Source: Lophium mytilinum
Lineage: Eukaryota > Ascomycota > Dothideomycetes > Mytilinidiales > Mytilinidiaceae
Assembly (NCBI GenBank): GCA_010093605.1
Contig: MU004199.1
Location: 689,609-753,608 of the forward strand
Direction of reading: 5' to 3'
DNA length: 64,000 nucleotides
The notes under the pieces are model-generated. The model was not told the DNA's origin. It was given only the letters and a program-made list of their open reading frames with translations, and did no database searches. Of this stretch, positions 43,401 to 53,159 are shown piece after piece. The position numbers were made by a program, and so were the translations under genes. The number at the start of each line of letters is the position of its first letter. The first letter of the stretch is position 1.

Positions 43401-43958
43401 GGCCGAAAGATCGAAGCTTCCGATATTGGTATCATTTCGCCATACAACGGACAGGTTGGGTGGGTCATCAGTGCGCTCGTTAAGCAAGACAATCTCAGGG
43501 CGCACAATAATCAACCAAAGCAGAATCGAGACATCCAGGTCTCAAGCACTTACGGAGTGCAAGGCCGGGAATTCAACATTGTTCTCGTCAGCATGGTCGC
43601 CAACGCTGGTACTGTGGGTACGCAAGAGGATAGGTTAGCGGTTAGATTCATTGCCAATAGGGGTCAACTTTGCGTGGAGATGTCTCGGGCTAGGTGCAAC
43701 CTCGTCATCCTTGGCAATTTCCAGGCATGGTATCAGGGCATCTACACCAAGAACAACTTCATGAATATGGTCCCTAACAGGCATCTCAAGAGCCTTGTCG
43801 TCGATCTTCACATGAGAAAAGATGTCTTTACCAGTGATGAGTTCAGGAACTGCCTCGCCGTCGGCGAATTCGACAAGAGGGTAATTGGCCGTGCGCCTCG
43901 CGGTGGTGCGGCTCGTGGAGGTACTTACCAGGTAAATAAGAGACAGCGTGGTATTTAA
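40479..43958 (+). CDS. UPF1-like superfamily 1 helicase, intronless, 1159 aa
   Basis: A single intact open frame. The C-terminal half carries SF1 helicase motifs in order: Q-like/Ia region LNKTQAMALRAMIESLNP, motif I GPPGTGKT (Gly572 on), motif II VDEAALTS (Asp795), motif III LLGDHVQRKAV, motif IV LNLQYRMHQDI, motif V-like SSTYGVQGREFNIVLVSMV, and motif VI VEMSRARCNLVILG. Spacing and QYRMH are those of the UPF1/SMG-2-like branch (AAA_11/AAA_12). The N-terminal 550 residues match no known fold and lack the UPF1 Cys/His domain. The C-terminus is a short Arg/Gly tail (RAPRGGAARGG). It is the only gene in a repeat island, flanked by inverted copies of a dispersed motif, with higher GC than its surroundings. 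RNA or DNA unwinding is expected; the biological role is unknown. Confidence 0.85.
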   Translation: MEGLESTYTECRDFDKEAFEGDMLEQVMAMDSQWYPAGDDARFFGLHGSDYPQDFKQFSNRTTLAVVVTDDNEIWGTLDRTASGNSNAFVTVCPELHSQCPGLLFQISDDPDQKYFNQTFKFQGSAIAVEEKGPAYTFGSPLFDDSKATGHDKDTWLKYIQEQVPATRPELLTLAKNGHLEMYQLKRSHAMPVSRDTARHMEDIQKRIEKEEALSEKDKCMLAFANSGTYTIFVKGRFKFNTAEQTKQNNERWMEFNMWFQAMMSYAAMHGNLWFYRHQALDFVDPLHEAFPIESMRVPRWMVTEWTFERRITVDGEGKKRHEGKWQNPEPKTWAQFKNIWLDMESSLFLHRLALVREQRFQSKEIAALLQSGPNCILTAKFCPSKWPKVGANCTYFVSVIGQNMQHFVDGLVPMPTAGMAIEVSLISEVDDSKSVRYKGRVVEDPSAAEGVLYTCAMEGPEDDSIDPTKERNIRLVVFDYTLANQRKLTALSECAKQRPTIAGNIGVNTLGVLFDANVPDPSAADLVAELNTKGARAVANAIADDAHLNKTQAMALRAMIESLNPIVLTQGPPGTGKTMLIRAIIKMFATLGYKVLVTSGQKEAVNNCANVAKRDSKRDREFVHFTGASSTLRGAQMLKMRHEANTASFDININQGLTDPSVEDDPETIIWELQHSADKSKRPQYREDAFGARLRGYMEEWSQKIDGRTPHAMQKEASDYFAYEASLQSLLQATNLTQEDRKEIKHTRQWMEKLERDLGRHFLANHVAAVFCTSSMSCHPRLYEAFKPDILLVDEAALTSLSDIATSMIAFEQTLKRVSLLGDHVQRKAVVGGRGCNEGFALLESSIFDRLIRPGSGYEVTMLNLQYRMHQDICAWLSKEFYNGLLQTHFQTVNNLEPELQVTLRAFWRARLGEKWIGKMRIAIDVTDVPMIKSMTYKQTTSQYNIWESDMVLEIIDAMLYFDPPVAKEGEIQGRKIEASDIGIISPYNGQVGWVISALVKQDNLRAHNNQPKQNRDIQVSSTYGVQGREFNIVLVSMVANAGTVGTQEDRLAVRFIANRGQLCVEMSRARCNLVILGNFQAWYQGIYTKNNFMNMVPNRHLKSLVVDLHMRKDVFTSDEFRNCLAVGEFDKRVIGRAPRGGAARGGTYQVNKRQRGI

Positions 43959-44180
43959 GTGGCAGTAGATGTTAGCAGTCCACGAATCCATAAGGTATAC
44001 CCATAACTTTCATGCTTCTTTAGCACCGTTGGAGGTCCTTTAGTATGCTATTGCTACTCATGAAACACCAGCTTTGGTAAGCCTGATAGCTCTCTAGGCC
44101 ACCTCAGACGGTGTTAAATTGCTTGAGTGTGTCGCTTGACACCACTGTAAGGAGTACCCCCGCTAGCAAATACCAGCGTC
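43959..44180. other. Right flank of helicase with inverted motif copy
   Basis: Contains an inverted relative of the dispersed motif at about 44023-44040 (GCACCGTTGGAGGTCC) and a strong inverted copy at 44121-44160 reading GGGGTACTCCTTACAGTGGT on the minus strand. Confidence 0.55.
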
Positions 44181-44610
44181 GTCAAAAGGTAGCTCAATAT
44201 CTATAGTGTTTACCATAACATCGTATTCGCGGTTGGAAAAGCCTATGAGTTCGATGTTGTAGTCCCGCGACTTCACTCTTGCGCGCTTAGTAGCACTATT
44301 AGGGGTGGCCTGACTAGCCTGTGGCGTATCTGTTAAAAGGTAGCTTAATATCTATAGTGTTTACTTTAACATTGCATTCGCGGTTGGAAAAGCCTACGAG
44401 TTTGATATTGTAGTCCCGCGGCTTCACTCTTGCGCACTTGGTAGCACTGTTAGGGGTGGCCTGACTAGCATGTGGCGTATCCGTCAAAAGGTAGCTTGAT
44501 GTCTATGGTGTTTACTTTGACATCGCATCGGCGGTTGGAAAAGCCTATGAGTTTGATTCTCTAGTCCCGCGGCTTCACTCTTGCGCGCTTGGTAGCACCG
44601 TTTGAGGTGG
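44181..44610. repeat. Tandem array, 151-bp unit, about 2.9 copies
   Basis: Units begin at 44181, 44332 and 44483 with GT(C/T)AAAAGGTAGCT. Each contains GCGGTTGGAAAAGCCTA, a TAGTCCCGCG word and CTTCACTCTTGCGC near its end. Identity between copies is about 90 percent. The third copy runs into the 173-bp array through the shared CTTCACTC block. Confidence 0.8.
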
Positions 44611-44962
44611 CTTGCGGCGGTGTAAATATGGAGGGCACGATGTTAAAGTTTTAAGCCTTTAACTTGGAAGGGCTAGGATTGTAGGGTTTTAAGGGGTGTT
44701 TAATGGCATTTGAGGTGGCCTATAGGGTTGTGAATATAGGCACGGCTTCACTCATGCGCGCTTGGTAGCACCGTTTGAGGTGGCTTGCGGGGGTGTAAAT
44801 ATGGAGGGTACGATGTCAAGATTCTAAAGCTTCAACTTGGAAGGAAAAGGATTATAGGGTTTTAAGGGGTGGTTGATGGCGTTTGAGGTGGCCTGTGGGG
44901 TTGTGAATATAGGCACGGCTTCACTCTTACGCGCTTAGTAGCACCGTTTGAGGTGGCCTGCT
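44573..44962. repeat. Tandem array, 173-bp unit, about 2.3 copies
   Basis: Units begin at 44573, 44746 and 44919 with CTTCACTC(T/A)T(G/A)CGCGCTT. Each carries GGTAGCACCGTTTGAGGTGG, GTGTAAATATGGAGGG and TTATAGGGTTTTAAGGGGTG-type words. GCACCGTTTGAGG in reverse complement resembles the dispersed motif core, so the arrays may derive from it. Confidence 0.8.
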
Positions 44963-45276
44963 CGGCTCTTAGTCTTGTTAAAAACTGTCCTTTTCCGATC
45001 TTATATAATGTACTGTAGGACTCCAGGCGGTGCTAGGCCAGTGTACGGAAAGCCTAGAGGGTATATGTTGCTCAAGTATCTCGCTGCGGCTCTCATCACT
45101 CAAAACTTCTTATTCGTTGTATCCTTATGGATATCGTAGAGCCAAATGCGACGAGCCAAGAGAGAGATGTCGTCAATAGAAAAAAAGAAGTCTACGCCCC
45201 CTCGGCTCTCGGTCTATCCCTTGCGTAACGTGACCGCCAAAAAGAAGAAGCTGAAGCAAACAGCAAAAGAGATTTG
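44963..45276. other. Spacer between tandem arrays and tRNA
   Basis: Contains one more weak relative of the motif (GGACTCCAGGCGGTGCTAGG near 45018). No gene recognised. Confidence 0.5.
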
Positions 45277-45389
45277 TGACATCAGTGAGATTCGAACTCA
45301 CGCGGGTTGCCCCAGTAGTGTTCCACAGTGTGTTTTCACATTGTAAAGTGACTTGAAACTACCGCCTTAGACCACTCGGCCATAATGCC
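45277..45389 (-). tRNA. tRNA-Leu(CAA) with intron
   Basis: Minus strand. Acceptor stem GGCATTA pairs with TGATGTC (two G-U pairs), discriminator A. D-arm GCCGAGTGGTCTAAGGC, anticodon stem GTAGT/ACTAC, loop TT-CAA-G...C with anticodon CAA at 45353-45355. A 31-nt intron (45321-45351) follows position 37, as is usual for fungal tRNA-Leu(CAA). The long variable arm GGGG-CAA-CCCG and T-arm GTGAG-TTCGAAT-CTCAC complete a class II leucine tRNA; discriminator A argues against serine. RNA polymerase III boxes are internal. Confidence 0.93.
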
Positions 45390-46719
45390 AGTTGAATACT
45401 GATGCCAAAAAAATAGAGCGTACACATCCCTCGAAGGGATGGAATATTGAAAGGCCTCAAAATACAAGCCCAATTGTTATGCAAACTGCAGAAAGCGGGA
45501 CAAGAAGAAACTTCATAGCAATCCAGTGCACCATTCAAGGAAGGCAAGATGATTGCTTGACCGCTATGGCCCTCAAATACCTCAGACGCCTTCCCAAAGA
45601 CCTCGTCAAGGTGTCTCAAGCCTATTCGGTCAGTAATCACGAGCTATACGGCTAATCCTTTTCTCACTATCTCTTCATAGGCATAGTAACTTCCCTGGAG
45701 AGCTCAGAATGCTCAGTCGCTCTCGCTCTCAATGATGTAGCCAGCCAAACATCTGGCATCAAAGCAATTGGCATCATTCCTTCCATTCTACAATCGTCCC
45801 ATCATTCCAAATCGGACTTTGTGACCAGAGGGAGGGCGGTCTAATGTGCAGGACACATAGTCATCTGAAGCTCGCAGACCCGCGGAGGGTTTCGAAGAGG
45901 ATGTATGAAGAGGACTTTTTGTGTGGACTGGGGGCCAAGGAAACTCGTGTTTAGACGCGGTTATCCCTTTGATATTCATTCTGCAGGTATTTTCTGTGGG
46001 GAGATCGTCAACACGGTGATGATGCATTGTTCGTTTTTTTGACCTGGCCAAGGGATTTGACAGGACTCAAGATACGCATTTCTCAGGCCTAGGATCTCTG
46101 AAAGGAGCTATGGTTTGCCGCATAAAAGACAATTCCGGTATTAGCACAAGAATCGTTGGCAAAACGAGCTAGGAAGAAGAGGAGTTGGAAAAACGGCTGA
46201 AATCATCAGAGTTTCGCTAACTCTGGAAAATCCATTGTCGAGTTACCAGCATGGGCATTGCAGGAAGTCCTTGCAAATGCGATTGACGGATAGTCTTCGT
46301 TCGTGATAATGGCTGAGAGAGCAGGGGTATTTTTACGCCGATATATATAACATATGTTACGAAGCTGGTCAATGCGTTCGTGATCGTGAATTTCTGAATA
46401 GCATCAAGATCCAACTCAACACCACAAACTAGCTATCTCACTCTTTACAGCTGCGTTTCCGTCTGTAAATTTCCTGGGCTAGCTTAAGACTCTCTTTTCG
46501 ACAACAACGACCCCTTCCAAAGCTAGCAAGCACTACTACATCACACCAATCAAACTAAAGAAGTAACTACGAAGACAACGAGCGAACCAATTGACACTCT
46601 GCGTTCTATTATAAACCCAGTAATACCTCCGACCGGCATACGTAAGCTCTCATGCGCGCTCCCCTTGGAGTATGTCAGTCTAACATCCTCTAGATACCAC
46701 CATAATCGCAATCACCACC
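45390..46719. other. Intergenic stretch
   Basis: Promoter sides of the tRNA and AIM41 genes. Short frames only. A TATAAA at 46611 lies 109 bp before the AIM41 ATG and is a plausible core promoter. Confidence 0.55.
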
Positions 46720-47283
46720 ATGTCCACTCTCCCCCTCCGACCCCTCTTCCGTCCCCGCCCTCTCCTCTACCCCCTCTCCAACGTCGCCTTTACCACCACC
46801 CGCCCCCGCCGCTCCGCCTCCCCAGGCCCCATCCTCCCAACCCTCCGCCCAGCCCTACTCGCCGCAATGAAAGCAAAAGACACACAACGCCTCACGGTCC
46901 TCCGCTCCCTCCTCGCCTCAATCACCAACGCGTCGAAAACCAGCTCCCCAATCGCAAATGATGCGGCGCTGTACACGCTACTAAACAAACGGATATCAGA
47001 ATGCAATACTGCGGCGAAGGAGTTTGGAGAAGCTGGTAGGCAGGATCTGGTGGAGAAAGAGCAGGGGGAGGTTGTTGTGCTAAAGGAGATCGCGGAACGG
47101 TGTGGGGCGCTGTCTGAGGAGGAGGTTAGGGGGGTTGTTGAGGGGGTGGTGGAGGGCATGAAGGGGGAGAAGGGGGGTGTACAGGTGGGCAAGGCCACGG
47201 GGAAGGTGTTAGGGGAGCTGAAGGGGAAGCCGGTGGATCGGGAGATGGTTATGAGGGTTGTGAAAGAGGTTGCGGAGGCGTGA
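46720..47283 (+). CDS. AIM41: AIM41 / YqeY-like mitochondrial protein
   Basis: Single-exon 187-aa protein. The first 35 residues are rich in Arg, Pro and Leu without acidic residues, a typical mitochondrial presequence (MSTLPLRPLFRPRPLLYPLS). The rest matches the GatB/YqeY fold: LRPALLAAMKAKDTQRLTVL, RSLLASITNASKT, LLNKRISECNTAAKEF, ALSEEEVRGVVEGVV and TGKVLGELKGKPVDREMV, followed by VKEVAEA. YqeY proteins resemble the tail domain of the aminoacyl-tRNA amidotransferase subunit GatB; the yeast homolog Aim41 is mitochondrial with an ill-defined role. TATAAA lies 109 bp upstream of the ATG. Confidence 0.85.
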   Translation: MSTLPLRPLFRPRPLLYPLSNVAFTTTRPRRSASPGPILPTLRPALLAAMKAKDTQRLTVLRSLLASITNASKTSSPIANDAALYTLLNKRISECNTAAKEFGEAGRQDLVEKEQGEVVVLKEIAERCGALSEEEVRGVVEGVVEGMKGEKGGVQVGKATGKVLGELKGKPVDREMVMRVVKEVAEA

Positions 47284-48692
47284 GAGGCGGATCGAAGGAG
47301 GGTGTATATATTAGATATCCGGAGTGCTTGGGAAGGCTGAGCTGTGTATAGGACGTGTACCACTCCCTGTACTTTTTAAATGTATCATATAGTAGATCAT
47401 CAGGTATTTCGAACGCAATCGGCTTTTATTCAGGTGATAATATATGCGATCAAATTGGGGGGCATTTGACATAGGGATCGAGCAGCCTAACTCGTCCCCT
47501 ACTAAAGCCAATGACTCTCTAACACTCTACGAATAGACAATTTGCGCGACAATGATCACAATGAATGATAGAATGAAGATCATGGGAATGAGTCGTAATA
47601 TGTAAAGGCTTGGCCGGTCAGGTATTGATGTAATAGTGTGATATATTCCTATCTGTGCCCATTCTAGAGTGAAACATGCCTATTGAGTGCGGCAGCTGCC
47701 ATTTCTTGGGCCTAGTATGTGTCAGAGTTCTGTATTCTTTAAGGGAGTGTAAGATGAATAGTTGGTTGATTTTCGGTCAAGTGCATAGCGGTTCTTTCGC
47801 TCGCTTTTTGTTGATTTGAGCACTTGAATGCTAAAGGAACCACTTTGACTAGCGGTACTTCGCTTTCAAAATAAGGCTCGTTGCCCAGAGTATGAATCTT
47901 AGCAGAGCTCCGGTGTCTATAATGATTCTTTTTGTTATGATCAAATTACTGCTGTGCGTCAATTATCCTAGAGTTTAGCTAGGAAGGGGTGTGATTGCGA
48001 TTGGAACGAAGCTGCTGGTGTTGCATATTATCTAGCTTAATCTGCACAGGGACTTCGGCGACGCCACCTGCGTCATAGCTCGTGAACCCACACCGAGCAT
48101 GAAGGGCTTTATAACGAGGATATCCTGTCGACGCAAGCAATAACTCTCTCCCAAATCAAACACGCCCCAAGTACAAGGACTTTTGTTGAGCAGTGCGCTG
48201 AAAGGGCATCAAAAGAACACATTATTTCACTCTCCCAACCAGTCCGAAGCCCTTTGCCCAACGCAGCAGCCCAAAGTCGCAGATTGGGCGTGCTCTTGCT
48301 GTCAACTTGTCAACTTCGCCCCAAGGTACGGGCCGAATCCTCCTTTCGTTCTCCACTGTGTTAGCTGTGCCGTGGACCCCCACTTGGCATCAATCTGCAG
48401 CATCCAAGAAACCCTGGCTGGATGCGGCGGCCGCCGATGACGCCGTCCATCCGCAACTCCAGAACTTGGATATTCTATCAACCTCCCCACACTCCCTCGT
48501 CCTAGCTGGCCTTTGCACTGACAGCTTACTCACCCCCGCTCATCCCACATATATCCTCTCTTCTTACCACTCGCAACCTTTCCTCTTTGCAACTCTCTTT
48601 TTCCGCGTCACTTCTGACATACCCCGCCTTCCAGCCTCACTCTGCGACAGACAACCCATCACCACAAATACCATCACTAAAGATCCGCGACA
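47284..48692. other. Intergenic stretch and long leader
   Basis: 1.4 kb without a recognised gene. The last 400 bp, rich in C and T, is probably promoter and 5' leader of the next gene. Confidence 0.55.
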
Positions 48693-50277
48693 ATGTCACG
48701 CGCTGGTGGCTATCGTTCTTCCGCTGGAGACCTCGGATTCTTCGAGGATGATCCCCATAACGGTCCTCGTCGAGGCCCACAACGATGGGATAGGGAGACA
48801 TTCGAGCGTGCAGCAGGCAGACGAGGCGGCCCCTCTGAGCGCGAATTCCGCGATCCCAGGGATTCTCGCGAATCTTTCCACTTCGAAGAACACGACCGCG
48901 GACCAGTAGCGAACCGTGCTCTAGAGCCTGATCGCCGCAAGTCTATCATCGAGGAACGAGAGCGTCGGGCGCCTCCAACCCGCGTTGTCGAGAAAGAACG
49001 CTTCTTCGAAGAGTTTGAGCGCCCTTCTCGCCGCCGAACGGATTTTCTCGATGAGCCGTCTGCTGCTGAAATAGCGAACCGTGCTCTAGCGCCTTATCGC
49101 CGCAAGTCTATCATCGAGAGAGACTTTGAACCGCCTGCCAGACGTCCTGCACGACCCCAGTATATCCGACGTCAGTCGTCCCTCGATACTTTCGATCGCC
49201 GTCCGTATCCTCGATATGGCGATCAGGAACGTGAAGAATGGAGACCTCCGGTTAACGTTCCAATTCCTCTCCCTATCCGAGAACCGCGAGAGCCCCGTCG
49301 TCGATCTCCGCCTCGCAGCCGCAGCCGCTTCCACGAGGAAGACTACGAGGAAGTCAGGTATAAGGATGAGGAACCCGAAGAAGACTATCGCGAAGTTGAA
49401 GTCCGACGGGAGAAGAGCACAGCTCGCCGCAGCAAAAGCAAGAGCCACAAGGCCCAGTCGGTGCGAAGCTCATCCTCTAGCTTCGAGGAAGTGTCGCCCG
49501 TACGGGAGCCTCCCGGACGTAAGGGCAAGACCAGAATGCCCAAGAGATTGGCCAAAAAGCAGGTCATAGTCGATTTGGGATATCCTTTCGAGGAAGAGGT
49601 AAGCCGCAAATCGATTAACGAAGAACATTGCTCATTGGACCAGGACGACTTTATAATCATTCGCCGAGCCCTGGAAAAGGATCAGATTGATGAGATCATC
49701 AAAGTCAGCGAGACTTATGAAGAGAGCGGCGGTAACGGTGAGCAAAGAGAAGCAGTCCAGCTATCAATGTCTACTAATCGGCGAAACAGAACGAACGACA
49801 TATGTCTACGAAGACACCAAAACCAAGGCTATTGAGCCGCCTCCACCTCCGCCTTCACTCCCACCCCCGCCGCCTGAATCCATATATGCGCCTCCTCCTC
49901 CACCTAGCATTCATTACGCTCCGCCTCCTCCACCCAGCATTCATTACGCTCCGCCCCCACCACAAAGCATACATTACGCACAATCTGTTCGGAGCGCGTC
50001 TCCGCCGCGGCATGAACACTACGAAGAACGCATTGAGGAATCCAATCGCATTGGAGGCCCTCTGCAAGTTCTTGTACCTGGAGATCGCCGAGACGAGCGT
50101 GACATCAAGGCTGAGATCCGCAGATTGGAGGATGAGCGTCGTCTGCTCAAATATGAGCGCGAGAGCGACCGTCTAGTGGACTACGAGGTCATTGAAAGGA
50201 GGGAACCTGTTCGAGAGGTTGTGCGGATCGAGAAGGATCGAAAGGGTAGGTTGGCCCTGGTCCGATCTGCCAAATAG
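48693..50277 (+). CDS. Arg/Glu-rich, proline-repeat protein of a Pezizomycotina-specific family
   Basis: Exons 48693-49737 and 49790-50277 give 510 aa. The 52-nt intron has GTGAGC, a perfect TACTAAT branch point and AACAG. The N-terminal 330 residues are disordered and dominated by Arg, Glu, Ser and Pro, with a twice-used NRAL(E/A)P(D/Y)RRKSIIE block near residues 74 and 128 and an RS-type patch (SPPRSRSRF). Then come an ordered motif (DDFIIIRRALEKDQIDEIIK), a polyproline segment with three near-identical P-S-I-H-Y-A-P repeats (about residues 395-425), and a charged helix (DIKAEIRRLEDERRLLKYER). This matches the layout of a large family of uncharacterised filamentous-fungal proteins (DUF3824/DUF8035-like; name uncertain). 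No function is assigned. Confidence 0.75.
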
Positions 50278-50789
50278 TACGATGTTGATATCTGGACAGC
50301 GAGGAAACCAAATCCGAAACTAGTGGCCGCCATGATGGCTACCTTGTCTTGAGGACCACATACTGGAAGTTGGAATTGGGCATATGCCGTGGTGCGCTTA
50401 AATCAGGAGCTGGTGCTATCCCCGGTAGGAGCTCTGGGGTTTCTCAAACGTGGCCACTTTCTTTCTGAAGCTTGAGGTGTAACTTTCTTTTCAGTCAAGA
50501 CTCTGACAATTCCCTTGGGACATTTATTTTCTTAGGATCGGTGGCGGGTTGAATATCTTGGCAAGATTGGAGTATGGACGGCATATGGTTGGAAAGTAAC
50601 AGAAAGCCCAACCCACGTGTAACGAAGACAAGAATCACTGAGAGAATGAATTGTAATGACTGAGATACCTATGAACTTGAATGCATTAATGGGTGTTTTT
50701 GGCTCGCATGTGATATATCTTGGCATCCATGATCCTAAACTCCGCACCACCTCCGACGACACCCAAACACGCACGACTGACCACCCTCA
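50278..50789. other. Intergenic stretch
   Basis: 3' flank of the Arg/Glu-rich gene and promoter of ARV1. No other feature seen. Confidence 0.6.
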
Positions 50790-51824
50790 ATGCCAATCTG
50801 TATAGAATGCCGCTACCCAGTTAAGACCCTCTACACAACCTACAGCAAAGCCGATGACCGCTCCCTAGGCAAGGGCGTGCGGCTAACGCAATGCCCGCGC
50901 TGCAAGCGCTTCGCCGACAAATATGTAGAGCATGATTTCGTCGTGCTGTTCATTGATCTCGTCTTGATCAAGCCTCAGGTGCGCCAGCCCTCCACAATCA
51001 CGCGTCAATTACTAAACATATCTATATCACAGGTCTACAGACACCTCCTCTTCAATCGCCTCGGACGCGACGACGACCGCTTTGACGTAATACCACTCCC
51101 ACTTCTCCTCCATAACCCTCTCTAACAAACCCCCCAGCGCTCCATAATCCGCCTCGGCATCCTCCTCCTCCTCTTCGACGTCTACCTCACCTGGGCGCGC
51201 ATCGAAAAGCTCTCCCCTCCCCTCTCCTCCTCCACCGCGCTCAACACGACCTCCCCCTTCGCTCCCAACGCCACCGCGCCCACCAACGCAACCCTCCTCA
51301 GCACCCAGCCCCTCGTCCTCCAATACCTCTTCTTCCTCTTCCTCGTCGCCCTGTCCACCGCCGCCTTCCACCTCCCCATCCGCCTGCTCTGCGCCCACCC
51401 GCCGCGCCTCCCCGCCCTCAACCTCCACATCCCCACCATCCCGCTGCCCGCCCGCGCTCGGGAGATCGTGACTGCGCTCACGCCCACCGCGCCACTGATC
51501 CCGTACTACCCGCGCCCGACGCCGCTGAGCACGGCGCTGCTGGTGTCGAGCTGCACGAAGCTGTTTCCGATTCTGCTGATTATCTGGGAGTATGACCTGC
51601 CGAGCTCGGCGAGCGCGGTGAGTTGGGCGGTGATTGTGAATAATATCGCGGCGTTGGAGATACTGATGGATTGCGGGTATGTGAGGGCGGCGGTGTTGGT
51701 GGGAGTGGGAGCGGGGTGTAGAGGACTGGTGGCCGGGGGGGTATTGAAGGCGGTTGGGTTGGGCGGATGGGGATGGGGGGGGTGGGAGGCGGTGGGGGAG
51801 GGGTGGATGGGGTGGTTGAGGTAA
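50790..51824 (+). CDS. ARV1: ARV1, ER lipid-homeostasis protein
   Basis: Exons 50790-50978, 51033-51086 and 51138-51824 give 309 aa. The N-terminal Arv1 homology domain is clear: MPICIECRYPVKTLYTTYSK with zinc-binding CIEC, then LTQCPRCKRFADKYVEHDF (CPRC) and VVLFIDLVLIKPQVYRHLLF. After RDDDRFD the third exon has RLGILLLLFDVYLTWARIEK and three further hydrophobic helices, ending in a Gly/Trp-rich tail. Arv1 resides in the ER membrane and is needed for sterol and sphingolipid distribution and GPI-anchor synthesis. The final 50 residues (GLGGWGWGGWEAVGEGWMGW) are unusually Gly/Trp-rich. The other strand has a long open frame (51027-52247) that is a shadow. Confidence 0.92.
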
Positions 51825-53159
51825 ATTTGGCTGTAGAGATGGGGTGGGTTGAAATATCATCGAGATCTTCTCAAAGCTCTGCAAGTTGTGAGTGTTTATG
51901 GGTGTTATAGTGATATTGGTGTCTTTTCTACCACCTCCTGTCATCCTCCCGGTTTCGCTATTCATATTCGGACGCACTAAAGCATTCCCGGTCGCAAAAT
52001 CCAACATATCGAACGGCGTCGTTACCCCTTTTAAAGACGCAGCGTATACACGGCATAGCCTCCGCGTCATCGAAATGGTATTGAGTAACGACCTCACCAC
52101 AGCAGAACACAACAGACACTTCGTAGAGCACTCCTCCCACACTCCCGCTCTTCTTGTACGTAAACGCCACATATCAAACCGTACAAGAGCTTTCTTGAAA
52201 TCCTTAAGACCCCCCCAAGCTGCCCTTTGCCTCGTCAACAGTAGCACCTAAAAGCCCATTCCACCTCAAAACTCGTAAAGAACATCGAAGCGAAAATGGT
52301 AGAGAAGATTGGAACCACTTCGTCTACCCATTCGCCTCTCTTGTCATAAGAAGTCACAGAATCAACCGTAGAACAGGGGCCTTGGTTCAAAGGGAGGAAA
52401 GGCCTAGCGTCTATGTAGTTGGACATTGGGAGGTTGGAGATATTGAGTGCTGGACTGAAGGGGAAAACGATAGAAAACTTCCTTTACGATTTGGCTGGGT
52501 TCCCGGCCTAGAGTTCTTATTGAGACGTGGAGGGAGGGGGGCGGGGGCAAAGGTCTCTTAGACCAGGGCCGAAGGTGCTTTATGCGAAGAATGATATATG
52601 GAGTATGGCGAAGCACTTACGCTACGATTTGGGCCCTTTATGTAGTAAGTCTTACAGATCTGACCGTGTGATGATTTTGTTGGGAGACGTGGCGTGGGAT
52701 CTATGTTCCTCCGCGTAGTTGTAAATTATTCGTAATTTAAGGTCCCAAAATTAGACAAAAGGGGTCTGAGGTACAGTGAATAGCTTTGAAGAGGTTGTGA
52801 AGCACTCCGGACACAAAATGGTCCTTCTTGTTGGGAAAAGTAACAAATCTAAGTGCATGGTCACTTCATTCGCACACGCGACGTGCGCTCCGCATGGCCT
52901 CGGGGTAAGCACATAGATGAGCAGAACAGCCAAAACACGATATGATAAGCATGGGCTCAGGAGCACGGTGTACAGTCATGTGATCCCATGAGGTATCCCG
53001 TTGCTATTGCTAGCTATGATACACGTTGACGCCGTCTCAGCGTCCGCAGCCTGAAGTATCCCAAGGAAGTATGAAACATGTACCGCACGCCCTGCTTGTC
53101 TCCTCGTTCTGCAAGTCCTCGCTCTCCCCTTAGAAACGCTGTATGAGATGGTGGTGGGT
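51825..53159. other. Intergenic stretch between convergent genes
   Basis: 1.3 kb without a recognised gene. Confidence 0.55.

Noticed and set aside
40479-43958. Helicase read as canonical UPF1 (NMD factor)
   Set aside because: The N-terminal Cys/His domain of UPF1 is absent, and the intronless gene lies in repeats; only the SF1 core is UPF1-like.
48307-48909. 200-aa plus frame overlapping the start of the Arg/Glu-rich gene
   Set aside because: Different frame from the supported gene; covers probable leader sequence and has random composition.
51027-52247. 406-aa frame opposite ARV1
   Set aside because: Antisense to well supported ARV1 exons; low-complexity Glu/Gly and Pro/His composition is an effect of GC-rich codons.
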